Origin: RGIG990 sp045589455
Lineage (GTDB): Bacteria; Verrucomicrobiota; Kiritimatiellia; RFP12; UBA3636
Reading direction: 5' to 3'
DNA length: 64,000 nt
Assembly: GCA_045589455.1 (NCBI GenBank)
Contig: JAZNPC010000066.1
Span: 166,240 to 230,239 of the forward strand
Part shown: piece after piece, positions 51,507-60,913 of the stretch
Position numbering within the stretch: position 1 is the stretch's first letter
Layout of the letters: each line of letters begins with the position of its first letter
The notes under the pieces: model-generated
What the model was told of the DNA's origin: nothing
The model's input: the letters and a program-made list of their open reading frames with translations, nothing else
The model's database searches: none
Made by a program: the position numbers and the translations under genes

Positions 51507-54050
51507 ATGTCATTCCTCGCATCACCAAAAAAGTTTAAACGTTTTAATATAGAGCTTTCATTAAAGCCTTTCTTTGACAATATGCCAGAAACGCGTACTC
51601 GTGTTTGTGAGAAGCTATTTGAACAATGGGTGCCTTTGTGCCGAATTTCAGACAAGTTCTCTATTCTTATTTACGCTAGTGAAGGAAGCCAGATACTTGA
51701 GTATAATGGCGATTTATCTCAAAGCTTTGAATGGGATTATTGGCTTGGAGCGGCAAATTATCCACTACGTAACCAGGAACCATTGCCTCCAGAGGATCCA
51801 GAGAATCGTACTCTATTTCGTGCTGCAAAAAAATATCGTGATGACCCAATTCCAGAGTTTACCTACCAGTGGTTGAAGGACTTGGTGGCAGAGCTAAAGG
51901 AGATGGCAAAAAAACATTTAGGTCCTTCTGTAGAGATAGATGTTGGTTGCTTCTTTGATCCAGGACCAGAGTTTGCAATTTCTGATTTTAAATACAATCG
52001 TCATAAAGAAATTCTTACAGTTGGCAAAATTTGGGGCTATACTTTTGTTGGGGCTGAGTCAAAGCTACATGCAGAGAAGCGTGCATACGCTGCATTCCCT
52101 AATGGAATAGAGGAGGGACTTCCATTTGGTGAGTTTTTGGGTCGCCAAGCTTCTGTTTTTTGTAAGGATTTAGGATTTAATTTTATATGGCTTTCTAATG
52201 GGCTTGGATTTGGCCGAAACCCATGGTCATTTGATGGAAATATTTTCCAGCCAGATGGCTTCCATGAGGAATTAGTTGATGTAGATAGGGACGAAGCATT
52301 TAATTTTTGGCCAACCTTCTTGAAGGCAATGGATCCAAGTATTGGTATTCGTTTAAGAGGCTCAAATATGCCAGCAGGTATTGAGGCTTGTTCAGATGCA
52401 ACTCCTTGGAAGCAAATTCAAGAATATGCAGGCGAGCGTATTGAAATACCTGTAAACTCTCCTTGGGCAGCTTTGGACGGCTTATTTGGATTAGAGCTCG
52501 GCGGTTGGATGAGTAGAAGTCTAGGCTCGCTAAAAGAGCTTAATTTCCGCTTTTATACACACGACCCATGGTGGATGAATAGCCCATGGATAGATCGCTA
52601 TCAGCGTATGCCACATGATATTTATATGCCATTGGCTATTTCGCGACTCCTACCAAATGGATCTGTATTATCCACAGAATCGCTTGCTATAATGTCAGCA
52701 AATGATTCCTTGGGCAACATGCCTGACCAGGTTCCATATGAGGTTACTGCGCATTTAGCACAGGCACGAGAGAATGCACCTGATCAAGCTGCACCAGTGC
52801 TTTGGGTTTATCCATTTGATGAATTGTATGAAGATTTGGCTTCACCATCCAATGAAAAGCTATGCCGGCGCTATTCCGATGATTTGTACATTTGTGGCTG
52901 CATTGATTCAGGCGTGCCAATTACAAGCTTTACTAGCACTGCAGATTTGCTTCAGCTTTCCGTAGAGCAGACCCTGCCACATATTTGGTTTATGCCTGTG
53001 CCGGCAAAAGGTTCAGCAATTCGTGAGCGACTCTTTGCTCATGTTGAGGCTGGTGGTAAAGCTGTTCTTTATGGTGCAATCCCTTCAGATGATGAAGAAC
53101 TACTAGAGTATTTTGGTTTAGCACCACTTGCTCCTTACGACATTAAGATGACAGAGCATGCAATGCTTGGTAGTGGCTATGTGGGAATAGACCCTATACC
53201 TCCTTACGAAGGCGACCTCGCTCTAGCCATAGATGGTGACTTAACAGGGGAAAAGCTATGCCACGCATCAATCTTTGGTGCAGGCCCATTAGAGCTAATT
53301 GCAGCAGAAGAGTCAGCCAAAGCGCAGGTTTGGGCGCAGGGCATCACTCCAGAAGGAAAAGCCTTTGCTCTAGCATCCACACACCCTGCCACAAGCTCGG
53401 GTGGCTCAGCAACGTGGCTTCGTGCAGGAGCATCTTATGATGCGAAGAAGATAGGACGCTACCTCTCTCATTTAGCAAAGAGTGAATACAAGTGGCAGGA
53501 GGATTTGGCAGTTGAAGCATTTGCTCGCATAGGTATCCGCTTAACCTTTACGCCAGTAGAAATGCCAGATGGCGAGCCATCTCGTCCTGCAATTCACATG
53601 GTGTCACGTTCACGCAATGGCTGGTTCTTTAGTGGCTATAATCGTGATTCTGTGCCTGAGCTACAGCTATCACTACCAGATGGAGCTCCAATTACAGTAA
53701 ACTCTCGTACACGAGTAAAGGATAGTGTCGCTTATTGGCGTCATCCACCAAAGTGGTGGCACAAAGAGGTACGCATTTTTGTTAAGCAAGAGGCAGACAC
53801 AGAGGTGCTATGCGATGAAATAGCAGCTCTTGGCTACAAGAAGAGCCGTCGCTTCCAGTTAAATGGATTGAAGAATGCAGATGTAATTTTCTATCCAGAA
53901 ACAGGAACAACAGCGGCTGTGACGGGTGTACAGCGCCATTATGCATCAATGCTGGCTGGTGATTGGGTGACCCCAGAGCCATATAGCACACCTTATGGTG
54001 AGGCACTTCGTTTCAGTAACATAACTGGCGATTTGTTAATCAGTTGGTAG
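51507..54050 (+). CDS. Unassigned 847-residue protein, putative TIM-barrel glycosidase with GATase-like domain
   Basis: AAGGAG lies six to eleven bases before the ATG. There is no signal peptide. The first 400 residues alternate strand and helix with many aromatic residues (NIELSLKPFF, FIWLSNGLGFGRNPW, FRFYTHDPWW) and suggest a (beta/alpha)8 barrel. Residues of about 425-565 (APVLWVYPFDELYE, ICGCIDSGVPITSF, HVEAGGKAVLYGAIPSDDE, ELLEYFGL) resemble the GATase-like trimerisation domain of GH42 beta-galactosidases. The last third is beta-rich. I cannot assign a CAZy family or name catalytic residues with confidence. It stands alone after the repeat field. Confidence 0.65.
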   Translation: MSFLASPKKFKRFNIELSLKPFFDNMPETRTRVCEKLFEQWVPLCRISDKFSILIYASEGSQILEYNGDLSQSFEWDYWLGAANYPLRNQEPLPPEDPENRTLFRAAKKYRDDPIPEFTYQWLKDLVAELKEMAKKHLGPSVEIDVGCFFDPGPEFAISDFKYNRHKEILTVGKIWGYTFVGAESKLHAEKRAYAAFPNGIEEGLPFGEFLGRQASVFCKDLGFNFIWLSNGLGFGRNPWSFDGNIFQPDGFHEELVDVDRDEAFNFWPTFLKAMDPSIGIRLRGSNMPAGIEACSDATPWKQIQEYAGERIEIPVNSPWAALDGLFGLELGGWMSRSLGSLKELNFRFYTHDPWWMNSPWIDRYQRMPHDIYMPLAISRLLPNGSVLSTESLAIMSANDSLGNMPDQVPYEVTAHLAQARENAPDQAAPVLWVYPFDELYEDLASPSNEKLCRRYSDDLYICGCIDSGVPITSFTSTADLLQLSVEQTLPHIWFMPVPAKGSAIRERLFAHVEAGGKAVLYGAIPSDDEELLEYFGLAPLAPYDIKMTEHAMLGSGYVGIDPIPPYEGDLALAIDGDLTGEKLCHASIFGAGPLELIAAEESAKAQVWAQGITPEGKAFALASTHPATSSGGSATWLRAGASYDAKKIGRYLSHLAKSEYKWQEDLAVEAFARIGIRLTFTPVEMPDGEPSRPAIHMVSRSRNGWFFSGYNRDSVPELQLSLPDGAPITVNSRTRVKDSVAYWRHPPKWWHKEVRIFVKQEADTEVLCDEIAALGYKKSRRFQLNGLKNADVIFYPETGTTAAVTGVQRHYASMLAGDWVTPEPYSTPYGEALRFSNITGDLLISW

Positions 54051-54310
54051 AGTTGTTGTGCGAGTGTGATTCTTGTCGCAGTGGCGCGCAAAGCGCGCTC
54101 TCATGATGGCTAGGACGATGGCTAAGCTCCCGCCTAAGGGAAGGTTGGGAGCTGGGTGTGTGGAGGTTAACGTGATGTCTATAAGAGCGAGGCGTAATGG
54201 GTGAATAACTCATATGCGCCCTAAATTTGTTTGTTTTTATCAAAATGATTGATTTTGCCGAGTAATTTATAATAGACTATTAAAAAAAATTATAAGGGGA
54301 TTATATTTTT
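54051..54310. other. Intergenic region upstream of the metallophosphoesterase gene
   Basis: It holds GC-rich hairpins (gcgcgcaaagcgcgc near 54086; AGCTCCC / GGGAGCT at 54125-54131 and 54147-54153) that may end the previous transcript, with atggctagg words shared with other intergenic repeats. A TATAAT near 54268 precedes the next gene. Confidence 0.4.
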
Positions 54311-55390
54311 GTGAAAATCAATAAATTCATTTCTGGTATAGTAGTAGCTGCATTGTTTGGTAGCGTAGCAATGGCTGGTAATGAAATGGGTGACTTACTA
54401 AAAGTGAAAAAAGAATTACGTTTCAATGAAGATGGCACGTTTCGTGTACTTGTTTTAAGTGATATTCATGCCACAGAGGCAACTGTGCCACAAAACGTTC
54501 AAGACAATATTAAACTACTTGTTGATCGAGAACAACCAGATTTGGTGATTCTTAATGGCGATAATACTCGCGTGATGGATTCTGAGGAAAAGCTTCGCTC
54601 TTGTTTGACTTCAATAATGGGATATGTGGAAGAGCAAAATATCCCTTGGACGCATGTATATGGAAATCATGATCACGAGTATGCAATTTCTAAGGAAGAT
54701 CAGCATAGAGTTTATGGTAGCTTCGAATGGTGTGTGTCAAAGCGTGGCCCAATAGATATTGATGGTGTTGGTAATTGCGTACTTCCAGTTCTCTCTTCGA
54801 AATCAGATAAAATTGCATTTAATGTTTGGTTATTAGATTCTGGTCATTATATTGACAATAAGATTTATAAAGGAATTGCTTTAAAGGTGTTGCCATTTAA
54901 TGGCTCCAAAGCAGCATTTTATGACTTTATCAAATTTAATCAAATAAGGTGGTATGTGGAAACCTCTGAAAAATTGGAGGAGTATAATGGTGGTCAAATA
55001 CCGGGCTTGATGGCTTTTCACATGCCTCTACAAGAGAGTTACTTTGCATGGCAAAATAGGGAAGAGCTTGAGCATACAGGCACTTTAGGTGACAATGCAG
55101 TTCATGGACCTGCGCTTAATTCTGGATTGTTTACTGCAATTTTAGAACGTGGTGATATAAGGGCTATTGTAAATGGACATGATCACAAGAATGACTGTAT
55201 GGTGAAATATGTAGGAGTAAAGTTATGTTTTTCATCAACACCGTCTACACTAGGTTATCATAGTAAAGAACAATTGGGTGGCCGTGTTTTTGTTGTCAAC
55301 GAAAACAACCCTGATGAAATTGAAACCTTTATGTCATACATTAATCCTCAACCTCCTGTAGAAAAGAAGGAAGCTGGTGAGAGTAATTAA
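54311..55390 (+). CDS. Secreted or lipid-exposed calcineurin-like metallophosphoesterase
   Basis: 359 residues from a GTG start, supported by AAGGGGA upstream and by the signal peptide it gives (VKINKFISGIVVAALFGSVAMAG). The five metal-binding blocks are clear: SDIHA, NGDN, YGNHDHE, FHMP and NGHDHK. The pattern fits the Siz1/Dcr2-like purple-acid-phosphatase subgroup. The C-terminus is Pro/Glu-rich. The enzyme likely removes phosphate from organic esters outside the cytoplasm. The gene is single. Confidence 0.9.
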   Translation: MKINKFISGIVVAALFGSVAMAGNEMGDLLKVKKELRFNEDGTFRVLVLSDIHATEATVPQNVQDNIKLLVDREQPDLVILNGDNTRVMDSEEKLRSCLTSIMGYVEEQNIPWTHVYGNHDHEYAISKEDQHRVYGSFEWCVSKRGPIDIDGVGNCVLPVLSSKSDKIAFNVWLLDSGHYIDNKIYKGIALKVLPFNGSKAAFYDFIKFNQIRWYVETSEKLEEYNGGQIPGLMAFHMPLQESYFAWQNREELEHTGTLGDNAVHGPALNSGLFTAILERGDIRAIVNGHDHKNDCMVKYVGVKLCFSSTPSTLGYHSKEQLGGRVFVVNENNPDEIETFMSYINPQPPVEKKEAGESN

Positions 55391-55460
55391 AAATAGGCAT
55401 TTTTAATGATTTAAGCCTTTAAAATCGTGATTTTTGAGTTTTTTTTGCAAGAAATGTTGC

Positions 55461-55489
55461 TTGAATGCACATGCATATTTTGGTAATAT
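55461..55489 (+). promoter_or_regulatory. Predicted promoter of the TPR membrane protein gene
   Basis: TTGAAT (55461-55466) and TAATAT (55484-55489) with a 17-base spacer lie 30 bases before the ATG. Confidence 0.55.
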
Positions 55490-55518
55490 AATACACATCT
55501 TAACGGAAGGAAATATTG

Positions 55519-56289
55519 ATGTCTAAGAAAGTAAAGAATTTGGAGCATGCAGAAGCTGCTCCTATTGAAGAGTTAGAAGAGCTAAAGGCTTTTTGGTCAA
55601 AATATGGTAACTACATTTGTCTTGGATTGCTTGTTGTTGTAGCAGTATTTTATTATCTAAAATGGAACAACAATAAGAAGTTGGAGGATTCTATTGCTGC
55701 TCAAACACAGCTACTAAATGCTACTACAGTTCAAGATCTTAATGCTATAGTTAGTGAGGATCGCTCTTCATCTGTAACTCCAATTGCAATGCTTAAAGCT
55801 GGTGCATTACACTTTGAAAACAAGGAATATGATGCTGCAATTGCTACGTTTAATAGCTTTGTAGAAAAGTATGACGATCATATTTTTGTTCCTAATGCTA
55901 AATTTGCTCTTGCAACGACTTATGAGGTTGTTGGCAAATTTGATGAGGCTCTAGCTTTGTATGAAGAATTAGCAAATAATGATGTATATACTTCTGATGC
56001 AAAATTAGGTAAGGCACGTTGCTTGATTTTCAAGGGCGATAAGGTTAATGGTAATGCAGTTCTAGATATGTTAATTGCTGATAATGCAGGCAAGCCAATA
56101 GTTGTTCGTGCTGAGGCAATTAAGTCTTCAATTGACAGTTTTGTTAATCCTACAGTTGCAGCAGTTGATGTGGCAGCAACACTTTTTGATACTCCAGTAG
56201 TAGAGACAGCACCTGCAGTAGAAGCAGCACCTGCAGTAGAAGCAGCACCTGCGGCACCTGCAGAAGCAGAAGCACCTGCAGCTGAGTAA
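55519..56289 (+). CDS. Membrane-anchored TPR protein (YfgM/tetratricopeptide-like)
   Basis: 256 residues from the ATG at 55519, with GGAAGG upstream. A cytoplasmic acidic N-terminus (1-30) precedes one transmembrane helix (about 34-52). Two or three TPR units follow (AMLKAGALHFENKEYDAAIATF, FALATTYEVVGKFDEALALYEEL). The last 40 residues are Ala/Pro/Glu repeats (VEAAPAVEAAPA). The architecture is that of YfgM-type proteins that assist envelope protein folding. The role here is inferred from that alone. Confidence 0.8.
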   Translation: MSKKVKNLEHAEAAPIEELEELKAFWSKYGNYICLGLLVVVAVFYYLKWNNNKKLEDSIAAQTQLLNATTVQDLNAIVSEDRSSSVTPIAMLKAGALHFENKEYDAAIATFNSFVEKYDDHIFVPNAKFALATTYEVVGKFDEALALYEELANNDVYTSDAKLGKARCLIFKGDKVNGNAVLDMLIADNAGKPIVVRAEAIKSSIDSFVNPTVAAVDVAATLFDTPVVETAPAVEAAPAVEAAPAAPAEAEAPAAE

Positions 56290-56307
56290 ACAAAGGTTGT
56301 TTTAACG

Positions 56308-56343
56308 CGGCGGGTCACAATGTGGTCCGCCGTTGGTGTTTTT
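56308..56343 (+). terminator. Hairpin between the TPR gene and the sugar transferase gene
   Basis: An 11-bp stem (56308-56318 with 56322-56332, including two G-U pairs) with a 3-base loop is followed by TTGGTGTTTTT. It ends just before the next ATG, so it could act as an attenuator as well as a terminator. Confidence 0.6.
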
Positions 56344-56345
56344 AT

Positions 56346-57767
56346 ATGGCTAAATCAGTTAACGATACAATTAATTCTTTAATCGCAGTAATTGCTGATG
56401 CAGTTGCTGTGGTTATTGCTATTTATTTCTCAATATGGATTCGCTTTGATAGTGGCTTATTAGAGGTCCCTTTTGGCCGCCCTGAAAATGTTTATTCTAA
56501 ATATTCTCCAATTTGTATAGTTGCTATATTTGCAATGTATTTTGTTGGACGCCATATAAAATTATTCCATCGTCCTCAAAGAGGAACATATGTTAGTAAA
56601 ATTCCTCGTTTTTTGAGATATTCTTTAAGTGTTGCTGTTCTAATTTTACTTATAAGTAGTGTTTTTAGAAATTATAGTGAAATTGATTTTTCATCTGGCG
56701 TAATTTTAATTTTTGCTTTTGTTTTCTTCCTCATTTTGCTTTTTGAGCGAGGAATCATATTTGCAGTTGAAATTATGATAGCAAAAAGAATTTCACCTGA
56801 TAACAGTATACTTATTATTGGTGCAAATGAAACTGCTGCGCATCTAATTAAGTGCTTTGCAGTAGATCCTCGTTTAAGTGTTAGGGTTTGTGGTGTTTTA
56901 ACCATTCCTGGGAAATATGATGTTTCTGATAAAATTTCTTCGGAACACATATTGGGTACAACTGACGACTTTTTTAAATACTTAGATCAACTTAAAAATG
57001 TAACTCAAGTTATTGTTGCTGATCCAAGTGTTGATAAGAGATTTCTTCGTTCTGTCATTTTTGAATGTGAAAATCGCTACATTCGTTTTAATATTGTTCC
57101 AGATGTTTTTTTCATGCTTACTTCATCAATAGAAATTGAAACAGTTGATGATGTACCTTTAATGGGATTGAAGCGTAGTCCATTAGATAAGTTTTCAAAT
57201 CGAATTGTTAAACGTGTTGAGGATATAGTTTGCGCGTTGTTAGGATTAATTATTGCAGGTCCAATTATTCTATTGTTTGCAATTTTAGTTAAACGTAGCT
57301 CACCTGGTCCGATTTTCTTTAGACAAATTCGTTGTGGGTATGCAGGAAAGCAATTTACCATATACAAACTCCGTACCATGAAGCAGGATGCAGAGGCAAG
57401 TACGGGTCCGGTATTTGCTCAAGAGGATGATCCTCGTAGAACAAAGCTAGGTGCATGGATGCGTTCACATAATGTTGATGAGTTACCACAGCTTTGGAAT
57501 GTTCTCATCGGTAATATGAGTATGGTCGGCCCAAGACCAGAGCGCCCTGTTTTTGTAAAGCAATTTACCGAGGAGATTAATCATTATATGCGTCGTCATG
57601 ATTGCAAGCCAGGTATTACTGGATGGGCCCAAGTACATGGATTACGCGGTAATACATCTATTGAGGCAAGATTATATCATGACCTATGGTATCAAGAAAA
57701 TTGGTCTTTAGCTTTAGATCTCAAAATTATGCTTAGAACTATTTTTGCAGTTCGTAATGCATATTAA
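56346..57767 (+). CDS. Polyprenyl-phosphate sugar-1-phosphate transferase (WcaJ/WbaP family)
   Basis: 473 residues from the ATG at 56346; the GTG 24 bases earlier lies in the hairpin stem and is unlikely. Four or five transmembrane helices are in the first 150 residues, then a CoA-binding-like Rossmann domain (SILIIGANETAAHLI), a further membrane helix (about 290-310), and the bacterial sugar transferase domain with SPGPIFFRQIRCG, KLRTM, DELPQLWNVL, MSMVGPRPE and KPGITGWAQV. It attaches the first sugar phosphate to undecaprenyl phosphate for capsule or exopolysaccharide synthesis. Confidence 0.94.
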   Translation: MAKSVNDTINSLIAVIADAVAVVIAIYFSIWIRFDSGLLEVPFGRPENVYSKYSPICIVAIFAMYFVGRHIKLFHRPQRGTYVSKIPRFLRYSLSVAVLILLISSVFRNYSEIDFSSGVILIFAFVFFLILLFERGIIFAVEIMIAKRISPDNSILIIGANETAAHLIKCFAVDPRLSVRVCGVLTIPGKYDVSDKISSEHILGTTDDFFKYLDQLKNVTQVIVADPSVDKRFLRSVIFECENRYIRFNIVPDVFFMLTSSIEIETVDDVPLMGLKRSPLDKFSNRIVKRVEDIVCALLGLIIAGPIILLFAILVKRSSPGPIFFRQIRCGYAGKQFTIYKLRTMKQDAEASTGPVFAQEDDPRRTKLGAWMRSHNVDELPQLWNVLIGNMSMVGPRPERPVFVKQFTEEINHYMRRHDCKPGITGWAQVHGLRGNTSIEARLYHDLWYQENWSLALDLKIMLRTIFAVRNAY

Positions 57768-57794
57768 TTTAAAAGGTTATAGGTTTAAAAGAAT

Positions 57795-58274
57795 ATGGAA
57801 TTAAATTGGAATTGTTTTCCCGAGTTTCTTTCAAATATTTGTTTTTTCTGTGCCTTTTTTTCATGGTGTACAGCTCAGCTAATAAAGCTAATAATAGATT
57901 TTGTTAAAACTCGCAAGATAGATTTGCACTATTTTCATAGTACTGGCAGTTGGCCAAGTGCACATTCTGCTACTGTTTCTGGCCTTGCAACTTCTATTGG
58001 TTTGAAGGAAGGTTTTGATACGGCAATTTTTGCATTTGCTTGTGCCTATGCAATTATCACAATGTTTGATGCTTGCACATTACGTTTGAATTCTGGCAAA
58101 AATGCTGCAGCAATAAACAAGTTGATTAAAGATTTAGGTAAAGAAAAAGAATTCCCAATCTTGAAAGAAAAGCAAGGGCATACTAAAAGCGAGGTTTGGG
58201 GTGGCTTATTTGTTGGATTGATATTTAGTCTCATTTCTATGACTATATGGGCAAAGTATTTTGCTGGCAAATAG
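57795..58274 (+). CDS. Divergent PAP2 family membrane protein (DUF212/YuiD)
   Basis: 159 residues with four hydrophobic segments. The DUF212 signature is STGSWPSAHSATVSGLAT (about 49-66), where most members have GGMPSSHS. GHTKSEVWGG near 127-136 is also typical. Phosphatase activity is presumed from the PAP2 relationship and unproven. It lies 27 bases after the sugar transferase, so a role in polyprenyl-phosphate recycling is plausible. Confidence 0.88.
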   Translation: MELNWNCFPEFLSNICFFCAFFSWCTAQLIKLIIDFVKTRKIDLHYFHSTGSWPSAHSATVSGLATSIGLKEGFDTAIFAFACAYAIITMFDACTLRLNSGKNAAAINKLIKDLGKEKEFPILKEKQGHTKSEVWGGLFVGLIFSLISMTIWAKYFAGK

Positions 58275-58307
58275 TGGCAGTTAATTTTTTATATAGAGGA
58301 TTTGCTC

Positions 58308-59075
58308 ATGGTTTTTCCTTGTGATATAGCACAGTTCTTAGATTTAGAGTTAAATTTAGAAGCCTTTAAGGTAGACCCATCCAATAATGGTCTTCAGATC
58401 GATGCTCCATACACAGAGGTTAAGAAGGTATGTGTTGGCGTAGATGCTTCTTTAGATTTCTTTAAAGAAGCAAGGGCCCGTGGTGCAGATATGTGTATTG
58501 TTCATCATGGACTTAGCTGGGGAGATTCATTAAAGCGTATTACAGGTGTTAACTATAAGCTTGTGTCATATTTAATTAATAACAATATGGCTCTTTATGG
58601 TGTTCATTTGCCATTAGACGCTCATCCGGTTTATGGAAACAATGCAACTCTCGCTAGAGAATTGGGCCTAACCAATGTTCAACCTTTTGGTGATTACCAT
58701 GGTATGACAATTGGCTTTAAAGGTGAACTTCCTACAGCTATTTCAATTAAAGATTTTTGTATGAAGGTTAGAGAATTGCCACATAGAGGTGATTTTAAAG
58801 CTCTCGGATTCGGTAAAAAAGATGTAAAAAGTGTTGGCATAATTAGTGGTGGTGCTGCGGATTGTGTTACACAGGCAGCTGATGCGGGACTAGATGTTTA
58901 TCTCACTGGTGAGGTTGATCTTCAAACCTATAATGAATGTAAACACCTCGAAATGAATATGGTTGCTGCAGGGCACTATGCTACAGAATGCGGTGGTGTT
59001 AAGCAATTAGCTGCATTAATTCGTAATAAATTTAATGTAGAAACTGAGTTTGTTGATTTTTCTTTAGATTTCTAA
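58308..59075 (+). CDS. NIF3/YbgI family dinuclear metal protein
   Basis: 255 residues from the ATG at 58308, with AGAGGA upstream. Conserved NIF3 motifs are DPSNNGLQID, the metal ligands His-His in IVHHGLSW, HLPLDAH, and the C-terminal GHYATECGG. The family is often annotated as GTP cyclohydrolase 1 type 2, but its physiological role is not settled. It is 33 bases after the DUF212 gene and 22 bases before the TetR gene, in one run. Confidence 0.93.
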   Translation: MVFPCDIAQFLDLELNLEAFKVDPSNNGLQIDAPYTEVKKVCVGVDASLDFFKEARARGADMCIVHHGLSWGDSLKRITGVNYKLVSYLINNNMALYGVHLPLDAHPVYGNNATLARELGLTNVQPFGDYHGMTIGFKGELPTAISIKDFCMKVRELPHRGDFKALGFGKKDVKSVGIISGGAADCVTQAADAGLDVYLTGEVDLQTYNECKHLEMNMVAAGHYATECGGVKQLAALIRNKFNVETEFVDFSLDF

Positions 59076-59097
59076 TTTAGATAGGGTGATTATAAAG

Positions 59098-59763
59098 ATG
59101 AAGAAAGCGACTAAAGAAAGTTTGTTGGAATGTGCTGCAAAAGCCTTTGCAGAGAAGGGGTATAATGCTACAAAAACCCAAGATATATGTAAAGAAGCAC
59201 ACGCTAATGCTGCTGCAGTAAACTATCATTTTGGTGGCAAGGAAGAGCTCTACAGAGAGGTGTGGAGTTATGCCGTAAAACACGCTATGGAAGATTATAG
59301 CGTTGTAACCTCACAAAATGAAGATCGTGAATGGCTTTACAATTATTTGCGTGTATGTGTACTAGCAATTTTTGATACTGGTCCTAGTGGATTATTGCGT
59401 CGCCTTGTTGCTAATGAGATGAATGATCCTTCGCCTTATGCTGATGAGATGCTTTCTGAGCACTTGTCACCACGAATTCATGATTTGGATTTGCATCTTC
59501 GTCGTATGCTTGGTCCTAATGTTACTGATTTTCAGGTAGAATGCTGCATATTGGCAATTCATAGTCAATTCGCAACACTTACCATCAATAAGTCCACAAG
59601 GAGAAAGCTTTTTACAAAGCAGACCCCAACAGAGGAAGAGGCTGCCCATTTCACACGCGAGATTTGTGCTTTTGTAATGGGTGGAATTCGTGCTATGCGC
59701 ACAGTTCCTCCTCAAGCACGTAGACCTCTTGTAACATCATCAGATTCCAAGAAAAAGGAATAA
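59098..59763 (+). CDS. TetR/AcrR transcriptional regulator with CerR-like C-terminal domain
   Basis: 221 residues from the ATG at 59098; a GTG 12 bases earlier is an alternative. The N-terminal helix-turn-helix is at about 1-58 (LLECAAKAFAEKGYNATKTQDICKEA; YHFGGKEELYREV). The C-terminal part (LRRLVANEMNDPSPYADEML) resembles the CerR/YbiH ligand domain (DUF1956). The lower portion ends in a basic tail. The gene ends three bases before the GT4 gene and is embedded in an operon of unrelated functions. Its target could be this operon; no operator was identified. Confidence 0.92.
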   Translation: MKKATKESLLECAAKAFAEKGYNATKTQDICKEAHANAAAVNYHFGGKEELYREVWSYAVKHAMEDYSVVTSQNEDREWLYNYLRVCVLAIFDTGPSGLLRRLVANEMNDPSPYADEMLSEHLSPRIHDLDLHLRRMLGPNVTDFQVECCILAIHSQFATLTINKSTRRKLFTKQTPTEEEAAHFTREICAFVMGGIRAMRTVPPQARRPLVTSSDSKKKE

Positions 59764-59766
59764 AAA

Positions 59767-60909
59767 ATGAGTTTAGATGATGTTCCTTCTACAATTATTG
59801 CATCAGCAGCAAAAGGGAAGCGCGTTGCATTAGGTCATGATTGGCTTACAGGAATGCGTGGTGGAGAACGCGTACTTGAATTTTTTTGTAAGGCATTTCC
59901 AAATGCAGAGATTTCTACCTTAATATACAATTCTAAGGCAATGTCTGAATGTATAAATTCACATAAGGTAAATACTTCATTTCTTAATAAAATTCCTGGC
60001 ATTGAAAAAAAATATCGAAATTTTCTTCCTTTCATGCCTGCTGCTGCTCGTAGTACAAAGGTAAATGATGCTGATTTGCTTATAACCACAAGCCATTGTG
60101 TGGCAAAAAGCTTTAGGAAACCTAAAGGATGTAAGCATATTTGTGTGATTTTTACACCTATGCGTTATGCTTGGACATTTTTTGAGGAATACTTTGGTAA
60201 ATCTAAAATTAAAGGGATGCTTATCAAACCATTGCTAGCATGGCTACGCAGATGGGACAAAGCGACGGCTCCACGAGTTGATATGTATGTTGCAATAAGT
60301 CAGCATGTTGCAAAGCGTATACATGATTTCTATGGTATGGATTGTGAAATTGTTTATCCAGCAGTTGATACATATCGTTGTACACCAAATCCAGATTTAC
60401 AACCTAAGGGTGATTATGCATTAATAGTTTCTGCATTAGTTCCATACAAGCGTGTTGATTTAGCAGTACGCTTATATGCTCGTAAGGGTTGGAAGCTTAA
60501 GGTTGTTGGAGTTGGAGGCGGATTAAAGGAGCTTCAGAAGATTGCAGCAGGTAGTTCTGTCGAGATTTTAGGTGGTCTGTCTGATGATGAGGTTCTTGAA
60601 TTATATCGCAATTGCACAATGCTATTGTTCCCAGGAGAAGAGGATTATGGTATTGTTCCTCTTGAGGCGCAAGCTTGTGGAAGACCTGTTGTTGCATATG
60701 GCAAGGGTGGAGCACTAGAAACAGTTGTTGATGGCGTTACTGGTGTCTTCTTTGAGGAGCAAACAGAAGAGTCTCTTGAAGCTGCTGTAGAACGCTGTTC
60801 AAAAATAAATTTTGATTCAAAAGTAATTCGTGCGCATGCAGAGAAATTTGGTCCAGAGCAATTTGCAGAAGGCATGGCTCGCTGCATTAATAAGCTAATG
60901 GCGGAGTAG
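59767..60909 (+). CDS. Glycosyltransferase family 4
   Basis: 380 residues, a GT-B fold. The N-terminal domain has ALGHDWLTGMRGGERVLE, typical of mannosyl/rhamnosyl transferases such as WbaZ. The C-terminal donor-binding domain has DYALIVSALVPYKRVDLAV and the catalytic EDYGIVPLEAQACGRPVVA, the E-x7-E motif. It likely adds a sugar to a polyprenyl-linked or capsular glycan, in keeping with the sugar transferase three genes upstream. The following tlyA begins four bases after the stop. Confidence 0.93.
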   Translation: MSLDDVPSTIIASAAKGKRVALGHDWLTGMRGGERVLEFFCKAFPNAEISTLIYNSKAMSECINSHKVNTSFLNKIPGIEKKYRNFLPFMPAAARSTKVNDADLLITTSHCVAKSFRKPKGCKHICVIFTPMRYAWTFFEEYFGKSKIKGMLIKPLLAWLRRWDKATAPRVDMYVAISQHVAKRIHDFYGMDCEIVYPAVDTYRCTPNPDLQPKGDYALIVSALVPYKRVDLAVRLYARKGWKLKVVGVGGGLKELQKIAAGSSVEILGGLSDDEVLELYRNCTMLLFPGEEDYGIVPLEAQACGRPVVAYGKGGALETVVDGVTGVFFEEQTEESLEAAVERCSKINFDSKVIRAHAEKFGPEQFAEGMARCINKLMAE

Positions 60910-60913
60910 TTTG

